This document shows, piece by piece, positions 1 to 30,000 of a stretch of DNA of 64,000 nucleotides. The translations under genes were made by a program, and so were the position numbers. Origin of the DNA: Ricordea florida (lineage: Eukaryota > Cnidaria > Anthozoa > Corallimorpharia > Ricordeidae); the NCBI GenBank assembly GCA_949710005.1, contig OX453275.1, positions 35,725,294 through 35,789,293 on the forward strand, given 5' to 3'. Numbering within the stretch: the first letter of the stretch is position 1; each line of letters starts with the position of its first letter. Under the pieces are notes generated by a model. The model ran no database searches. It was not told where the DNA came from and saw only the letters and a program-made list of their open reading frames with translations.

Positions 1-1010
1 GAAGAAAAGGCAGTTGAAAGGTAAGCACAGCATCGAATGTTCTCACCGGGAGAACCAAGAGCAAAAAATGGGAGGTACTTACCCACAAGATTCCAAAAAT
101 TCGGCGGTAAAAACGGCGCCTCCCTTCTTCGCTTGTTTCGCCAGCTTTCAAGCTGAACCCACGAATCTCTGAAGGCCTGGAGGAGCTCCTTGCAAACTGG
201 ATGACAAGAACGCCATTGTTAACTTAGCAAATAAGTGACAAGAAGAAAAGAAATTTCATTACAACAAGCGATATATTTACCCGTTCTCTTTGAAATGACG
301 GTCAAGCGCGCGTGTTGCTTCTTCAGCTGCCATGATCAAAGAGGGTGTTACATTTCAGATTACAAGGTTTTATTGAATCGAGCTGTCAGCAAGACCATCC
401 TTGGGGACTTCCACAGCGGGACACAACTGTATCGAACGCAGCATGGAGCTCGTATTTTTGCCGCGAAAATGGCCGTAGAAACGAAACTTCGCGTGCCTAT
501 ATCTCGGACGGGATTTTATTCCCCGACCTGAAACTTGGCATATGTTTACCTTTCAAGATTATCTTCATGCTGAAAAAAAATCTCGGCCAAAAAAAAAGGT
601 CACTTTAGCCTCCGGTACCACCTTAAGAAGTTTCTTAATTACACGTGGCTCTCATGTAAAGCAATTTACGTTAGTTATTGTAGTTTTGATAGTTGGATTT
701 GAAATTTTATACCTAGTATCTTATTTTAGTGAAGTTTGAATTTTTGTAGTAATAACCCAATTAAGTGTAACTGATGAGATCACTGTGTATATAGTTTGAT
801 TTGAATAAACCGTCAGGCGTCAACACGTGGTACTATCGACCATCTTAAGTCTTCTCCATCCAGGTATTTGCTTAATTTTGTACTTCGCATACCCTCCTTT
901 ATTGTCGTAAGGTTTCAACTTCGAGACCATCGAGTTCTCGGTATCTCAATTTGGCTAAATTTTTAATACAATTCCATAGCTTAACACAGTCATTGAATGT
1001 TCCCTCACAG
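1..1010 (+). other. Start of window; possible upstream exon end of the PL8 gene
   Basis: Bases 1-20 are followed by a consensus-looking splice donor (AG then gtaagc), so the window may open inside an exon of the lyase gene that follows. The frame would read E-E-K-A-V-E-R. This is weak evidence because only 20 bases are visible. Bases 21-1010 hold no supported gene. The short open frames at 235-739 overlap each other in different frames and have no recognisable protein signature. Confidence 0.25.
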
Positions 1011-18664
<17,654 letters not shown>

Positions 18665-18939
18665 GCATGTGAGGGGACCTATTATAATTTAAGAGCACCA
18701 CTGTAATAAAAAAATATCAATCCACTTAACACCCGCATCTATCATAACTGTTACAATTCCCTTAAGTTTCACTGGTGTGTTAAATGCCTTATTTATTAAT
18801 GTACAAAAATAATGTGCTGCAGAGTGAGACAGTTGGCTGGCGCATCAGCCAATCAGGACTAAATGCATTCCGCTAAATTTACTGGTTCGTTGATTCGCTG
18901 CTCACCGTTTAGACCGCTCTGGTTATTTGTGTAGGTAAT

Positions 18940-19191
18940 CGAATGGAAGTGAACGAGACTAAAAAACGAATCAGAACTGAAATGGCAAGGAAGTCTTTTT
19001 ATTTTAATGGATCTAAACTTTTTAATAATATTGCAAGTGAAATGAAGGATTCTAAGTCAGTTCTGATTTTTAAAACTCGTATTTTGGAATTATATAGATC
19101 CAAAGGCTTTTAGTTACTTAGTTACTTTTTTTTCCAGGGCCCTCATTGATAGCAGCATTTTATGCTGAAGAGATAACCCTGGCTAAATAAC

Positions 19192-19245
<54 letters not shown>

Positions 19246-19246
19246 A
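18940..19246 (+). mobile_element. 3' end fragment of a second LINE with (ATT)n tail
   Basis: The frame from about 18957 encodes KKRIRTEMARKSFYFNGSKL and ends ELYRSKGF-stop (19113), a typical LINE RT C-terminus. It is followed by the UTR and a long ATT run at 19194-19246. Confidence 0.7.
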
Positions 19247-19444
19247 AAATTGCACGAGCGTGTAGGATTAGTGCAATTTGATGTCTGAAAATTTACTTGT
19301 GCTTATCTATACAAACTTGCACTCGTAACCATTTGGTTACTTGTCAATTAAAGGGTAAATCTCATGAACTGCGCATGTGCAGGCCGAAGATCAAAACTTG
19401 AAAAATTCTGCAGAATTTTTCAAGATTGACTCGGCTAAAACAAG

Positions 19445-22223
19445 ATGGCGGATGCTAGCGGCGATAGCGGCCACGGAGATAAACGAAGGAACTCTGGTCG
19501 CAAGAGAATGATTTCTGACCTGAAGCGGTACAAAAGGGGGTGGTTTAAAAACCATCAACGTATTTTCCTCGAAAATAACATATTTCAGTCGTGGTTTGGT
19601 GCGAAGTTGGAGGCAAGATATGGGGGTTGTAGTGACAGCGATATCGCGGCACATTTGTTATCTCTTGAATATCGGAATCGGAGAAGGTAAGTTTTGGTTT
19701 TCTTTGCCTGATGAGTTAACCGTTAAAAAGTTATTTGTCAATGAGTCGTTTATGTTCGTACCTTGTTTGTATTTGTGAAGGGAAATTCAGGATAGTACTA
19801 TTGCGAGGTCTCGCGCGTTTACGACACGTGCACGAAGGCAGCCAAAAGACGCAAGTGAAGGTGCAAGGATGCTTTTGTTTCAATGTTAATTAATGTTTCA
19901 TGGCGATTAGTATTTTTTCCGTTTGAATGATGGTTTTCGCTAAAGGGCCACTGACCTCCACCCCAGTTAAACCTTTGGGTCATCCCTCGTCTTCAACTGT
20001 TGTCGAGTCTCTAGCTACTATAAGTTTGCCCAGCACTTCTGAACTTGAGTGAGTCTCCCATTCGAGATCTTGGTGGTGTAGATGGCAAGAGTGACAAATC
20101 AGCAATGTAGGTTGCAATTACGAATACATGCATTGGTTACAATTTACGTTTGTTGACTTTATTTAATATATAAATATCATTACTACAGAGACCAGTCCCA
20201 TTTGATTTCTTTATTTGCTCTTTTTCGATTGTAGTTTGAACTCGTCTTTATTTTCTGACGATGAGGATATGTGTTCTGATTCAGAAGAGTCTATGTCCGA
20301 TCCAGATGTGAGGTATGAACACTCAACAGTGTATTATATTAATGTATACTTGTATATGTTCTGATTTCAATTTTCCGTTGTTTAGAAATCTATCAAACCA
20401 GTTAAGTTTTTGTTTTTCTTAGTCTCTGATTATGGTAACTGTTTGGGACAAAGAAAAGTGGAAATTAACCTTGTTTGAAAAATTTCAAAGTAAAGAAAAA
20501 ATGAACCACAACACATATATTTCTAAGATCAATTAATCCAGCTTCATCAGTCTACTTGGTAGTCTTTGACAACATTTCCACACAGGTCCCTACTTCATTA
20601 TGCATACAGCAGATGAATTGTTTAGGGTAATGCACATGTAAGCATTTCTTGTTATTGCAGAATGAAACAGTATGACTATAGCATGCATAATGAGGTAGGA
20701 ACCTGTGCTGAAATCATTCCGTAGTTTTTCATTTGCATTTGAGTTGGTATTATTGCATGTCAGGTTTTTCCAATTTATCTCTTCCTGCTGACAGACACTT
20801 TGCTACCAAGGTGATCTCTAAGCCGAGCATGAAAGGTCCATTTGTGGAGTACATTGCCTCTGAACCGTATTGTTATACCTCAGTTGAACATCATGTTTTT
20901 CTGCTTTTTTCAGTTATCAAGCACTTTATAGTTCTGCAATGTCAGTGCCACAACTTTTGATGAAGAAGCTTTAAAAGCTATGAAGGTACACCATGCATGT
21001 TCCTTACTACATTTTCTTTATTATACCATTATTGCCATTAGCCTTAGGGTAGTTCTGCAGGGGATAAATTAAGTAAACCACCAGTCATTTTATATCTACT
21101 ATATTTTTGTTTGTTGTTGTTGTTGTTTTTTTTTTTTTATTCAGACAGCAGTTTATTTCTAGCCACTAGAGGATTTTTTTTCTGAGGATAAGGAGTTTAT
21201 TATAAAATAGGCTTATAAAGAGAAATCTACTGATATTATATGAAGCCAATGGGTAGAGGATTTCACATAAATTTATGGTCTTCATTACTGTGACTAGATA
21301 CCAATACACACTTTCCCTTCTTTGTGTAAAAGGATAAATGGATTGGTCTCCTCCATTATGCTTGCAACAAGCATGAGTGGGGCCTATACTATAAATGTGA
21401 CCATGATGAGGGAAGCCACGACCCTGACCTACCTTGGTTTGACAGGTGTCATCAAGATTTTGCTAAACTACAGAAAGTTGTGTTAAATGCAGAGTTATTG
21501 GAGAGTTTCAAGTATTATGTCAGATTCAGGTAAGACAACTCTCATGTACAAAATTTTGGTTGCCCCACAGGCTGGGAAAGAAAGATTAGCCTGTGCCACT
21601 GTCATGGTGGTTCCTAGAGCATTGTACAATATTGTTAGGAGGATACATACAATGTTGAAATGGCATTGCATAAAAGTATAACCCCCTTCAATCTATTGAA
21701 CTTACATGTGAATTTTCCCACTGTTGTTTATGTCAACAGGCACACAGGAAGTATTGAATGTGCCAATAGCCTATCCCTTCTGTATGCCTCAAAAAGGATA
21801 TCTTTCGGGTCAGTGATACTTTGTTAATTATCATCATCATCATTGGCTGATTTTATGGTTGAACTGCAGTGTTAAATTTTGCCCTTGATTTCCTGTTTAG
21901 TAGCATTTTTTCAAGTTGTGAAAATATTTCCTCCCTCTCAAACTTTAATATTTTACAGTTACAGGGCCTACAGATGCAGAAAATATCTAGCAGCAATTGA
22001 TTGGAACTGCCACCTTCACCTCCCCCCTGCCACAAACAGAAAGACAAGAGAACAGATGTTCAGCCAAAAGTACAATCAGTGGACAAAGCGATGGGACATA
22101 AAGATCATAAAAGCAGACACGGGATATGAATATATTCCCCTCCTCATTGCTAAAATATTACATGCCAGATTACATGATATAGATATCGTGACAATTAAGG
22201 AATATTTCTCTAAATGCAAGTGA
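19445..22223 (+). pseudogene. Kolobok transposase-like gene, catalytic core incomplete
   Basis: Exons readable by splice sites: 19445-19686 (MADASGDSGH..., AAHLLSLEYRNRR), 20235-20312 (acidic, SDDEDMCSDSEE), possibly 20929-20985, then 21333-21529, 21740-21808 and 21959-22223 (stop). The last three join in phase. They carry HDPDLPWFDRCHQDF, then HTGSIECANSLSLLYASKR and YRAYRCRKYLAAIDWN, which resemble the C-terminal part of Kolobok transposases (the GS-x-ECAN-x-SL block). The 1 kb between the acidic exon and exon 21333 is too short and too broken to encode the usual catalytic domain, so the gene is probably internally deleted. Which superfamily member it is cannot be told from sequence alone. 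Confidence 0.55.
20574..20714. mobile_element. MITE, copy 1
   Basis: Terminal inverted repeats ATTTCCACACAGGTCCCTAC and TTCATTATGCAT at the left are mirrored at the right (atgcataatgaggtaggaacctgtgctgaaat). A second copy with the same arms is at 54192-54331. The two central parts differ. Confidence 0.75.
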
Positions 22224-23159
22224 TCCTCAACTGTTGGCCCAAACCATTGCAGCCAACCCACCACCTCCCACTGCAGAATTGTGTAAGCGGCAGAGTAGGT
22301 TCAATTTACCTGCACCGCCAACTGTGATCTTAAGGAAAATCAATTACCCATGGAAGACTGAGTTATTTTGAAATACACAAAACAGTCAAGTCCAAACAGT
22401 GTTACCAGGCTAAGAGTTATAACTACTGTAACTTTAATTTTCATGCATTGCATTTACTTCCTAATTATTAATTAATTATTATTTACAATAAAGACATCAA
22501 AAAAAAAGACATACCTACACTCTTCAATGTAAAATTTTTGTACAACATAAGAAATTGTAAACAATAAAAGAACCTGATTTGTAGTACATACATGTATTAA
22601 TCTTATAACAATTTTTATAATAACGGTAATATTCATCTGCTTTCAGGGAAAACATATTATGTCTTCAGTTTGATGCTGATTGCTATTGTCAAGATCATCC
22701 TCCATGATGAGCAGAGAATGGATATAGTAATTACTCCCTACTCCTCTCATGCTGCCAATTTCTTTATCGTTTCCTGATCCAAGGTTGCAATAAATTCCTA
22801 AAGAAAAATCACCAAAATGCTAAGTATTTTCTACCTGTATGCTGCAAGAGTACAATTAACCTTGCTGAAAAACAATATACATGAAAGATCCAAAAGAAAG
22901 CTATTCAAGAAAAGTGGAAAAAAACAACAACGAGCTACCGAAGATGCAAAAGACATACGAGACATCTTACAAAAGTCAAATACTACAGTGCACTTGAAGT
23001 CAACATAAATTGGATGTGTCATTGCACCATTGTGTTAGTCACAAAAAATGTAAAAGAACCCAATACTACCTTGACATCGTTATTTTCCTTCGCTCTTTGA
23101 GCATCTTCAGATAATCGTTCGAATTGTGGATTGGCGTACGTCACTGGATAGGCGACAGC

Positions 23160-23580
23160 CAAGATTCTTTCGTTCGCACACATTTCTTTGGATTAATTAC
23201 ACACCTCCTTGCGATTCCTGCAAAAGGACACAAAAATGACCGTCCATGAATTTTTAACGAAGGGACGATTAAAATAAACTGGAATTACAATTTTCTTACG
23301 ATGAAAACTTACCCTATTCTGGCATGGTTTTTCCCTCGTGTCGCAATTACAACTGTCTCCGCACAATAAATTCTGACCTTTGAGCAGACATCCTCTGTTG
23401 CTATTTCCTTTGCGCTTCGTGCTGCACGAACTCTTGCTATTATATCCATGCGATCTTTCCTAAGCGATACTAGTTTGATTTTGCAGGTTCTAAATGTCAA
23501 GATAAAGAAATCGAGGACATTCCATGGAAAATATTCCCACTTGCCAAATAAACCATCATGGCGGCCACAATAAACAAGAG
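23160..23580 (-). other. Possible second, antisense gene of the Kolobok element
   Basis: A minus-strand frame with LRKDRMDIIARVRAARSAKE runs to a good donor (gaatagg|gtaagt at about 23310). It can be joined to an acceptor at about 23228, then ends NRKEVCN-stop. No in-frame ATG is seen upstream inside the element. The protein is unrecognised and could be chance. Confidence 0.3.
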
Positions 23581-23643
23581 CGATATAAGACGATATAAGA
23601 GCGATTTCCCGAGCATGCGCAACTCATGAGACTGCCCCTTTAA

Positions 23644-23796
23644 TTATATACATGCAAAAATTTAATTTCAAATTTTTGCACTTAGTTTCATCTTCAGTTT
23701 GCACTCAATTTCAACTTTCTGCACTGTTTGAGATTAATTGACATGCTGTCAGCCAATTAGCGCGTTGAAATTTTTGCATGTATATTATAAGCCTAC
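23644..23796. repeat. Short inverted repeat element next to the Kolobok end
   Basis: Arms TATACATGCAAAAATTT at the left are mirrored by aaatttttgcatgtatat at the right. It lies directly outside the TTAA of the Kolobok copy. Confidence 0.55.
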
Positions 23797-24348
23797 TTAC
23801 TCCACTCCTAGAGTCAAGTAAACTGATACTTACCCATTATATTGAAATTCATATGATTCCTTTTTATACATTCGATTTCCGAGGTGCCTTGTAAAACAGA
23901 CGTTTTGGAAGGATGACCTTAATACCTTGTGATTGGCTACCATTTCCCATACGCTCGTTTAAATAAACAGCACTCAGCATAGTAGATGCGAGCTACCTTA
24001 TTTTCCAGTCTACCAGCGAACAAACCGCTGCACGTGTTTACCGTAGGACGGCCGTTGAAAGTTCTCATCCCTAAGTTTCTTGATTCAGAACCTTCAGTAA
24101 TAAAGGAATTAGCTTACCTACATCCAGGCTTTAAATATGTACTGTAATAAAACAATTATTCAACTCAATCTCGTCTTGAAATATGTGCAACTCGTGGCTA
24201 ATCGCCACGTTAACAAAACCACTCTCTATACATTGAACGCAGTTTTGCGCAATAATAGACGGTAATTAGTTGCAAGATTCCTGTGAATGGCGGCATGTCA
24301 TTCCGGCAGTCGATCATCATTTTGACTGACTCTATAGTTTCTATCATG

Positions 24349-24511
24349 ATATCATGGGTGAAAAATCACTCCTTAATTTTGGAGCGAAATTTCAGTGTTA
24401 ATTTATAATTTCACATGCGAAATCACAATGTTGTTATGGCAACTTCTCCTACGGTGCAAAAATGGCGTCTAGGTTTAATAATGTTAAGGAGTAATTTGTC
24501 ACCCATGATAT
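24349..24511. repeat. Inverted repeat (MITE-like)
   Basis: The left end ATATCATGGGTGAAAAATCA plus CTCCTTAA is mirrored by ttaaggagtaatttgtcacccatgatat at the right. Confidence 0.65.
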
Positions 24512-24517
24512 TAATAG

Positions 24518-24660
24518 GTAATCGAAAAGTATACTCGTGAAATTACGGAATAATTTCACTTGCGTTTTGTCCAAAATCTAATAATTTCCCGAGCCTTTTA
24601 GATTTTGGACAAAATGCAAGTGAAATTATTCCCTAATTTCACTCGTCACCATTTGACTAC
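24518..24660. repeat. Inverted repeat (foldback), arms of about 55 bp
   Basis: GAATAATTTCACTTGCGTTT and TGTCCAAAATCTAA are mirrored across a centre at about 24590. The outer arms (ctcgtgaaatta and taatttcactcgt) are also complementary. Confidence 0.7.
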
Positions 24661-26027
24661 TCATACTAACACGAGTTCGGTGAATACTCGCAGGTACCAT
24701 AACAGAGAAGTTTAAACCTGTAAAACCCTACAGGTCTCGTCTTGTGGCCGCCGTTCAAAGAAACTAACTCTGTTCATGCTCAAGGCTGAATACTGCTTGG
24801 ACACATGAACTGCTGCAGTAATAATTCACCTACAAATAGTAAATATACGTTTAACATAGCGAGTTTTTAATACGTGTTGGCATTTGAATTTGTTTCTTGT
24901 AATATCTTTTCGAATAATTGTTTATACTTGACCAAGGCATTCGCCCCATTGTATATGCCACCAAGAAAAATTTTCATTCGATTTTAAAATTTTCTTCTTC
25001 AAATCAGGCATTGTAATAATGATCTTCAATGATGGTCTTCAATTTTGCATTGCTCCTTTGCCCTGTTTTACATTTCGCCTATAAGCTGTACACCGACAAG
25101 TAAAGGGATACCTGTGATAATCATGGTAATTCATGTAAATCCTATCTTTCTTTGATATCGCTTCGGTCTCGAATTCTTGAAAGTCACCTTAGCCCGCTGA
25201 AAGTAATTAAGCCGTACGAACTTATAGTCCACCAATCTCCCGACATAATTAATTTTTTCCCCTTCTAGCACACTTTATTTCTCAAGGCCCGACATCACCA
25301 CAATGATTATTTACATGGGCTATTTTAATCAACTTGTTTGCAGATTGTCTTTTAACGTTGACAAAATGCAAATTTTGCCGCCAGTTTTCGTGACCAAACT
25401 GACACCGGGTTTTGCCTATTGGCGGAAAGTTAGGTTGGTATGCAAACAGAGACAGACACCTGATTAAACACCCTGAAGCATTTCCACTAGTACTGTTACG
25501 CAGCAGACGTTTTATCTGTGTCTTGAAAAGTTAGCTGAATAGTAATAAAGTCCATCGGCACAATCCCCAAAATATACACAGAGCGCCTTGGGTTTAGGAA
25601 GCTGGATATCTTCTTATGCTCGTGTTCAGTTGTCTCGCTACTTTTATAGCACTTTTTCTAAGCAAAACTGACATATTTCTCTTAGAAAAAAAAGGGGCTT
25701 TATCGTTGGCGCGATACAGCTTTTGGACACATTAAGTAGCTTAGTTGATTGATGTGTGAGTATAGGACACGCATTCAATTGGAACATAGTGTCAGCAATG
25801 TGTCACCACCTGTTTTCGCCTCCCCCTCTGGACCTAAACTTAAACATTCTCATCTAGCATCCCCTTAGCACACTATGCTCGAATTATTTAATATCTAAAC
25901 TTGTTTGAAAGCGAACTTTTAGATCAATTTTGTTCTGCCGAGGATTTCTGACATTAGTAACGAGTTTTAATAGAGCCGGATTTGCAATTTGCCAAGTTTA
26001 ATTTGCCTGTTCACAGACCACGTCGTG

Positions 26028-27038
26028 ATGCACAAAGCTATGGATATGCTGAACCGTTCCTGGGAAGACAATTCTAATTCTACTAATGACGATTTCCGAG
26101 GAATGGACGACGAAGAGAATGAACAACTCGGCTTTGCACCTGAATACGACATATTTCCGATAGTTTTGGCCATTCTTATTATTGCAGCAAATTCACATGC
26201 TCTCTTGCTTATCGGTAAAGTAAGATCTCTCCAAACAGCGACAAACGTGATGCTGGGAAGTCTAGCCATCTCTGATCTACTCAATGGATCTTTGGGAATA
26301 CCGCTCTATCTTGTCTGTACCGCTACACAGGAAGCAGCAGTCTGCAGCACCTCACAGTTGTTTGTTAAATTTATTTCAATCTCCATTTCTTCTCATCTTT
26401 TGCTGGTCTCAGTTGATCGATACATTGCAATTGTCCACGCTCTGCGTTACCACTCACTAGTAACCAAACGCAAAGTTCATTGCCTGTTGATAGCGACCTG
26501 GTTAACGGCCATATTTGTGTCCGTAATTCAGCTCTCCTGGTTTGCTTCCACTAAGACCGAGCTCACCATCTCACGTGTTCAAATTATCTACGTTTCTGTA
26601 ACAATGGTGGTTTTCTTTGCTGCACCGCTCGTTACCATGATTATATGCTATATTACTATTTTTCGAGCTTTACGGAGCCAATTAAAAGATATAGCCCGAA
26701 ATAGCATCCCGTCTTACAGCAGAAAAAAGAAACAGCGTTCATGCTCTCGTGAAAAGCGAGCAGCTTTTGTTTTTATAACGATGATTTTTATCTACATTGT
26801 TTGTTGGTTTCCTTACTTCTTGTTAAGTATTCAAAAAGAGTCTGGTTTATTTAGCTTGCCTGTTGTAATAGAGTATTTATTATATTACACCAAATTCCTT
26901 AATTCTTTGCTAAATCCGTTGCTCTACGTGTATGGGAAGCACGACTTTCGGCAAGCGCTTTGTTCGGTAAGAAATAAGAAACAAAAATCAGAGTCTCTAA
27001 GCTTGGAAAATACAGGTAGAAACGAACTCGTTCTGTGA
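26028..27038 (+). CDS. Rhodopsin-family (class A) G protein-coupled receptor, single exon
   Basis: A seven-helix plasma-membrane receptor of 336 residues from the first ATG (other ATGs follow 4 and 6 codons later). The N-terminus has N-glycosylation sequons (NRS, NST). Class A marks are present: ISDLLNG in TM2, DRY in SVDRYIAIVHALRY (about residue 130), CWFP in TM6 and NPLLY in TM7 (LLNPLLYVYGKHDF). The third loop is basic (SRKKKQRSCSREKRA). No frame break is seen. The ligand is unknown. The overall look is that of the large, intronless cnidarian orphan class loosely like melanocortin and adenosine receptors. An acceptor-like site just upstream suggests a spliced 5' UTR. Confidence 0.92.
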   Translation: MHKAMDMLNRSWEDNSNSTNDDFRGMDDEENEQLGFAPEYDIFPIVLAILIIAANSHALLLIGKVRSLQTATNVMLGSLAISDLLNGSLGIPLYLVCTATQEAAVCSTSQLFVKFISISISSHLLLVSVDRYIAIVHALRYHSLVTKRKVHCLLIATWLTAIFVSVIQLSWFASTKTELTISRVQIIYVSVTMVVFFAAPLVTMIICYITIFRALRSQLKDIARNSIPSYSRKKKQRSCSREKRAAFVFITMIFIYIVCWFPYFLLSIQKESGLFSLPVVIEYLLYYTKFLNSLLNPLLYVYGKHDFRQALCSVRNKKQKSESLSLENTGRNELVL

Positions 27039-30000
27039 AACGAAAACAAGAAAAAAATTCTTGGTTGCGGTTAAGTAATAGTTACTATAGGAAACGTGAA
27101 TATTGTATATAATCGAGCTTTTTCTATTCCTACAGGGGAATACGCCAAATAGACAAGGAAAGTTTAGCTCGGTGTTTGTTTGATGACATGTTTAGATGGC
27201 TTTCGCAGGCGTCACAGTGTGGAGCGAGATAGAGTGGCCGACCTGCAGACAATTATTAGAGAGCCCAGTTACCTGCAAATATGGTGTGACTGAAATCGAT
27301 TGATATATAATTCCAGGCTTATGAACACTTCTGTTCCTTGTATGATAGTGTCAGCGAATTAAACTGATTTTAAGACAATTTTCAGTTTTAAAATGGGAGG
27401 AGGTAGTTATTTCCATTGTTATAATCTTGCCATTTATTAGATTCAAACTTGCCTCAGTACAATTTGCTACCAAGACCGTACGTACCTATCTTGCATTGAG
27501 TGCTTGAGGGAATTTATGAATAGTCTAAACTCGTTGGCGTGTAGATAACTGACTATTCTTGCCGATCAATTTCAATTTAATGAAGAAATGACTATCTATA
27601 TGAATTTTCAATGGTAAAAGATTTTTCCTGCAAAAATCTTTATCCCAATTAGAAGAATTATATCGGCTCAGCAGTTTTGTAATAAATCGAGAGGTAGAAA
27701 CTTGAATTGATTAAAACGTTACGCGACCAGTGATAGCAAATATGCGCAATATCATTTCAATCCAAACGTGTGATTATATTTCTCCACAGCAAGTGTATGT
27801 ACTATTTAATGTTCCTGATGAAATGGCATTTTTCAATCGTAGTTTAATTTCAGAGGACTTAAAATGCATCAGTGGTTGGAACCACTGAAGAAAATGTGCG
27901 AAGACGGAGTAGATAAAGTTAATGCTACAGGTAATGCTACGTACACATGAAACTGCCATTTTCAGGCCAAAGAGTTATCTTTATAGTCTTCCATAAATTT
28001 AACACATAAGATGAGTACAGAAGGAAATAAAATGTTTTAAAACACACTGAGATGGGTCGGTGATTTGTAACTTCAAGTTCTAAGTTACTTTCCCTACTTC
28101 AAGCCAGCCTAGCATCAACTATGTCTCATTGTCCACCTAGTTGCAATGTGCACTTTTCTTTTGACAAGAGAGTTACATCAAGTCTTAGTCAATTGCAAAA
28201 CAAACAAGATGAAAGACGTCCGATCGTTTTATTGTTCACTGAAAGCTACTTTAAGGCCTTTAATATCAGTTCTTGGAAGACTATGTTTTGCGATCATTGA
28301 TATTTGTCAAACCAGGCTGGAACCTTATGCTTTCAAGATCGGACCTTAAGACACCTTGCTTTGCACTCTATAATAATCATAATTTGCCTGCCAAAACATA
28401 ATCCCTTCCAAGTTTCAAGATCAATCGGTTTTTTTAGAAACCGTATGGTTCGAGTAGGTGTAGGCATATTCCTCACTGTATTCCATGATATAAAGAATAC
28501 CATAAGCCCTTACAAACGAATTTCTGTGCATGTGTCCTGACCTCAAATCAAAGTAGTGTTTTTATTTTACTGCGTGCAATGCGATTTTCTTTGAGAAAGT
28601 AATAGAGCTGTGAATGGAAGAAAATTTTTAGACGTTTATGTCATCATTTCGGCGCTACGCTCAAAATAACACTAGTACAAATTTTGGTGAGTTGACTAAA
28701 ATCAAATCTTGATTAGAATCATTTCCTTCACAAGTCTAAAAACAGAAATGTTTTAATGCAGAGCTCGATCCATTAGCTGATGAAAAATAGAAGGTAATGG
28801 ATTAAAACAAAACTCAACGAATACAACTTGCTAATTAGGTAAATGGAGTTTGTCCGAAGTGTGATAGTGATAATAACTATCGCACCACATAAACTTCAGG
28901 CAAAAAAGGAGGAAAATAAACTATATCACTGTACTTAAGAAAAACAAACAATGGCCGCTGTGTGGTAACAAAAGAAGAAATTACTCTAACTTAAGTTTCG
29001 CGCGGCGTGTTTTGAGTCGTAGCTTGAAGTGAACATCGTAAAACATAAGCTTGGTCAGCGAATTTTTTTTCTTTTAAAAGGAAACGACATAGTGCAATGC
29101 AGTGTCATATATTCAGTTAGTGCGTATTGACTATTTGAAACTCGTACTTTAGTCTGGAACATAAATTCCCTCCAAATGTTTCTTTTAATTTTCAGTGTTC
29201 GTCATCATTCAGCTTTTTGAAAACTAATGGACTACGAGATTAATGTAAGGACATAGGATCATCGTATACTTTGAGAATGGAAACAAATAAAAAGCGACAT
29301 TGAGTCTCACGCAGATCCGAGGATGTCTAGCTTAATACGGCTTACGAGGACTGCACCAAGACAGGGTTTGCATAGTTTGCCATACTAATCATCGCTAGCA
29401 TCAAAGACGTTCAGTGCTAAGAAGTTTGCCATATCAATATTGCCCACGCTCCACTGAACCTCGACGATGGCGGGTAATTACCCGACGCTTAATTACGCCT
29501 TGTATTTAAGCAACGCCATTCATCGCTGGTGCAAAAGGAGCTTCACAGCCTTGCCCAATCACCTCTGAAGAAGACACTAGACAGGAGTGTCGAAACGTCA
29601 GGTCAATAAATTGCAATTTTTTAAGTTACATTCATTATTTCAAACCAGCTAAGCATCAAATTTTGTCTGTTTGTCCATCTGGCTGCAATGTGCACTTTTC
29701 TTTCAACTAGTGGGCCCCATATTACAAACGTATAAACGTCTGTAGGACCTATAAGCTTTACAGATTGTTAAAATATAACATATTCTTGTTGAACTGTTGG
29801 GATTAAGGTGACATTGAAGCAAGATCTAGGTGAATATAGTGACAGATAATTTACCGCTCTGCGAGAATTGACGCCGGCCATTTCTTATCCTTCAATCAAA
29901 ACTCACCAGCACAATGATTTCCCAGAATCCCCGATACTATTCACCACTTAGGAGGGGAAAAAGTGTTGAATATATCGTGATGATGAGCCGATCAAATTGC

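Larger units (their letters stand above)
19352..23639 (+). mobile_element. Kolobok-type DNA transposon, decayed
   Basis: TTAA flanks both ends (19348-19351 and 23640-23643). The terminal inverted repeats begin AGGGTAAATCTCATGAACTG on the left and AGGGGCAGTCTCATGAGTTG on the right (reverse complement). TTAA duplication with an AGGG start, together with the encoded protein, fits the Kolobok superfamily. A small MITE has inserted inside at 20574-20714. Confidence 0.72.
23800..26027. other. Intergenic region upstream of the receptor gene
   Basis: No supported gene was found. It holds the two inverted-repeat elements at 24349-24511 and 24518-24660. An acceptor-like ctgttcacag at about 26009-26018, just before the receptor ATG, suggests a 5' UTR intron. 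Confidence 0.5.

Noticed and set aside
235..739. Three overlapping open frames near the start
   Set aside because: They overlap in different frames, have no family signature and no matching splice pattern.
768..815. CTGATGA followed by a pairable GATCA/TGATT stretch, as a third hammerhead
   Set aside because: The GAAA part of the core is absent after the stem.
19445..19690. A host gene exon (MADASGDSGHGDKRRNSGRK)
   Set aside because: It lies just inside the terminal repeat and TTAA of the Kolobok element and continues into transposon exons, so it belongs to the element.
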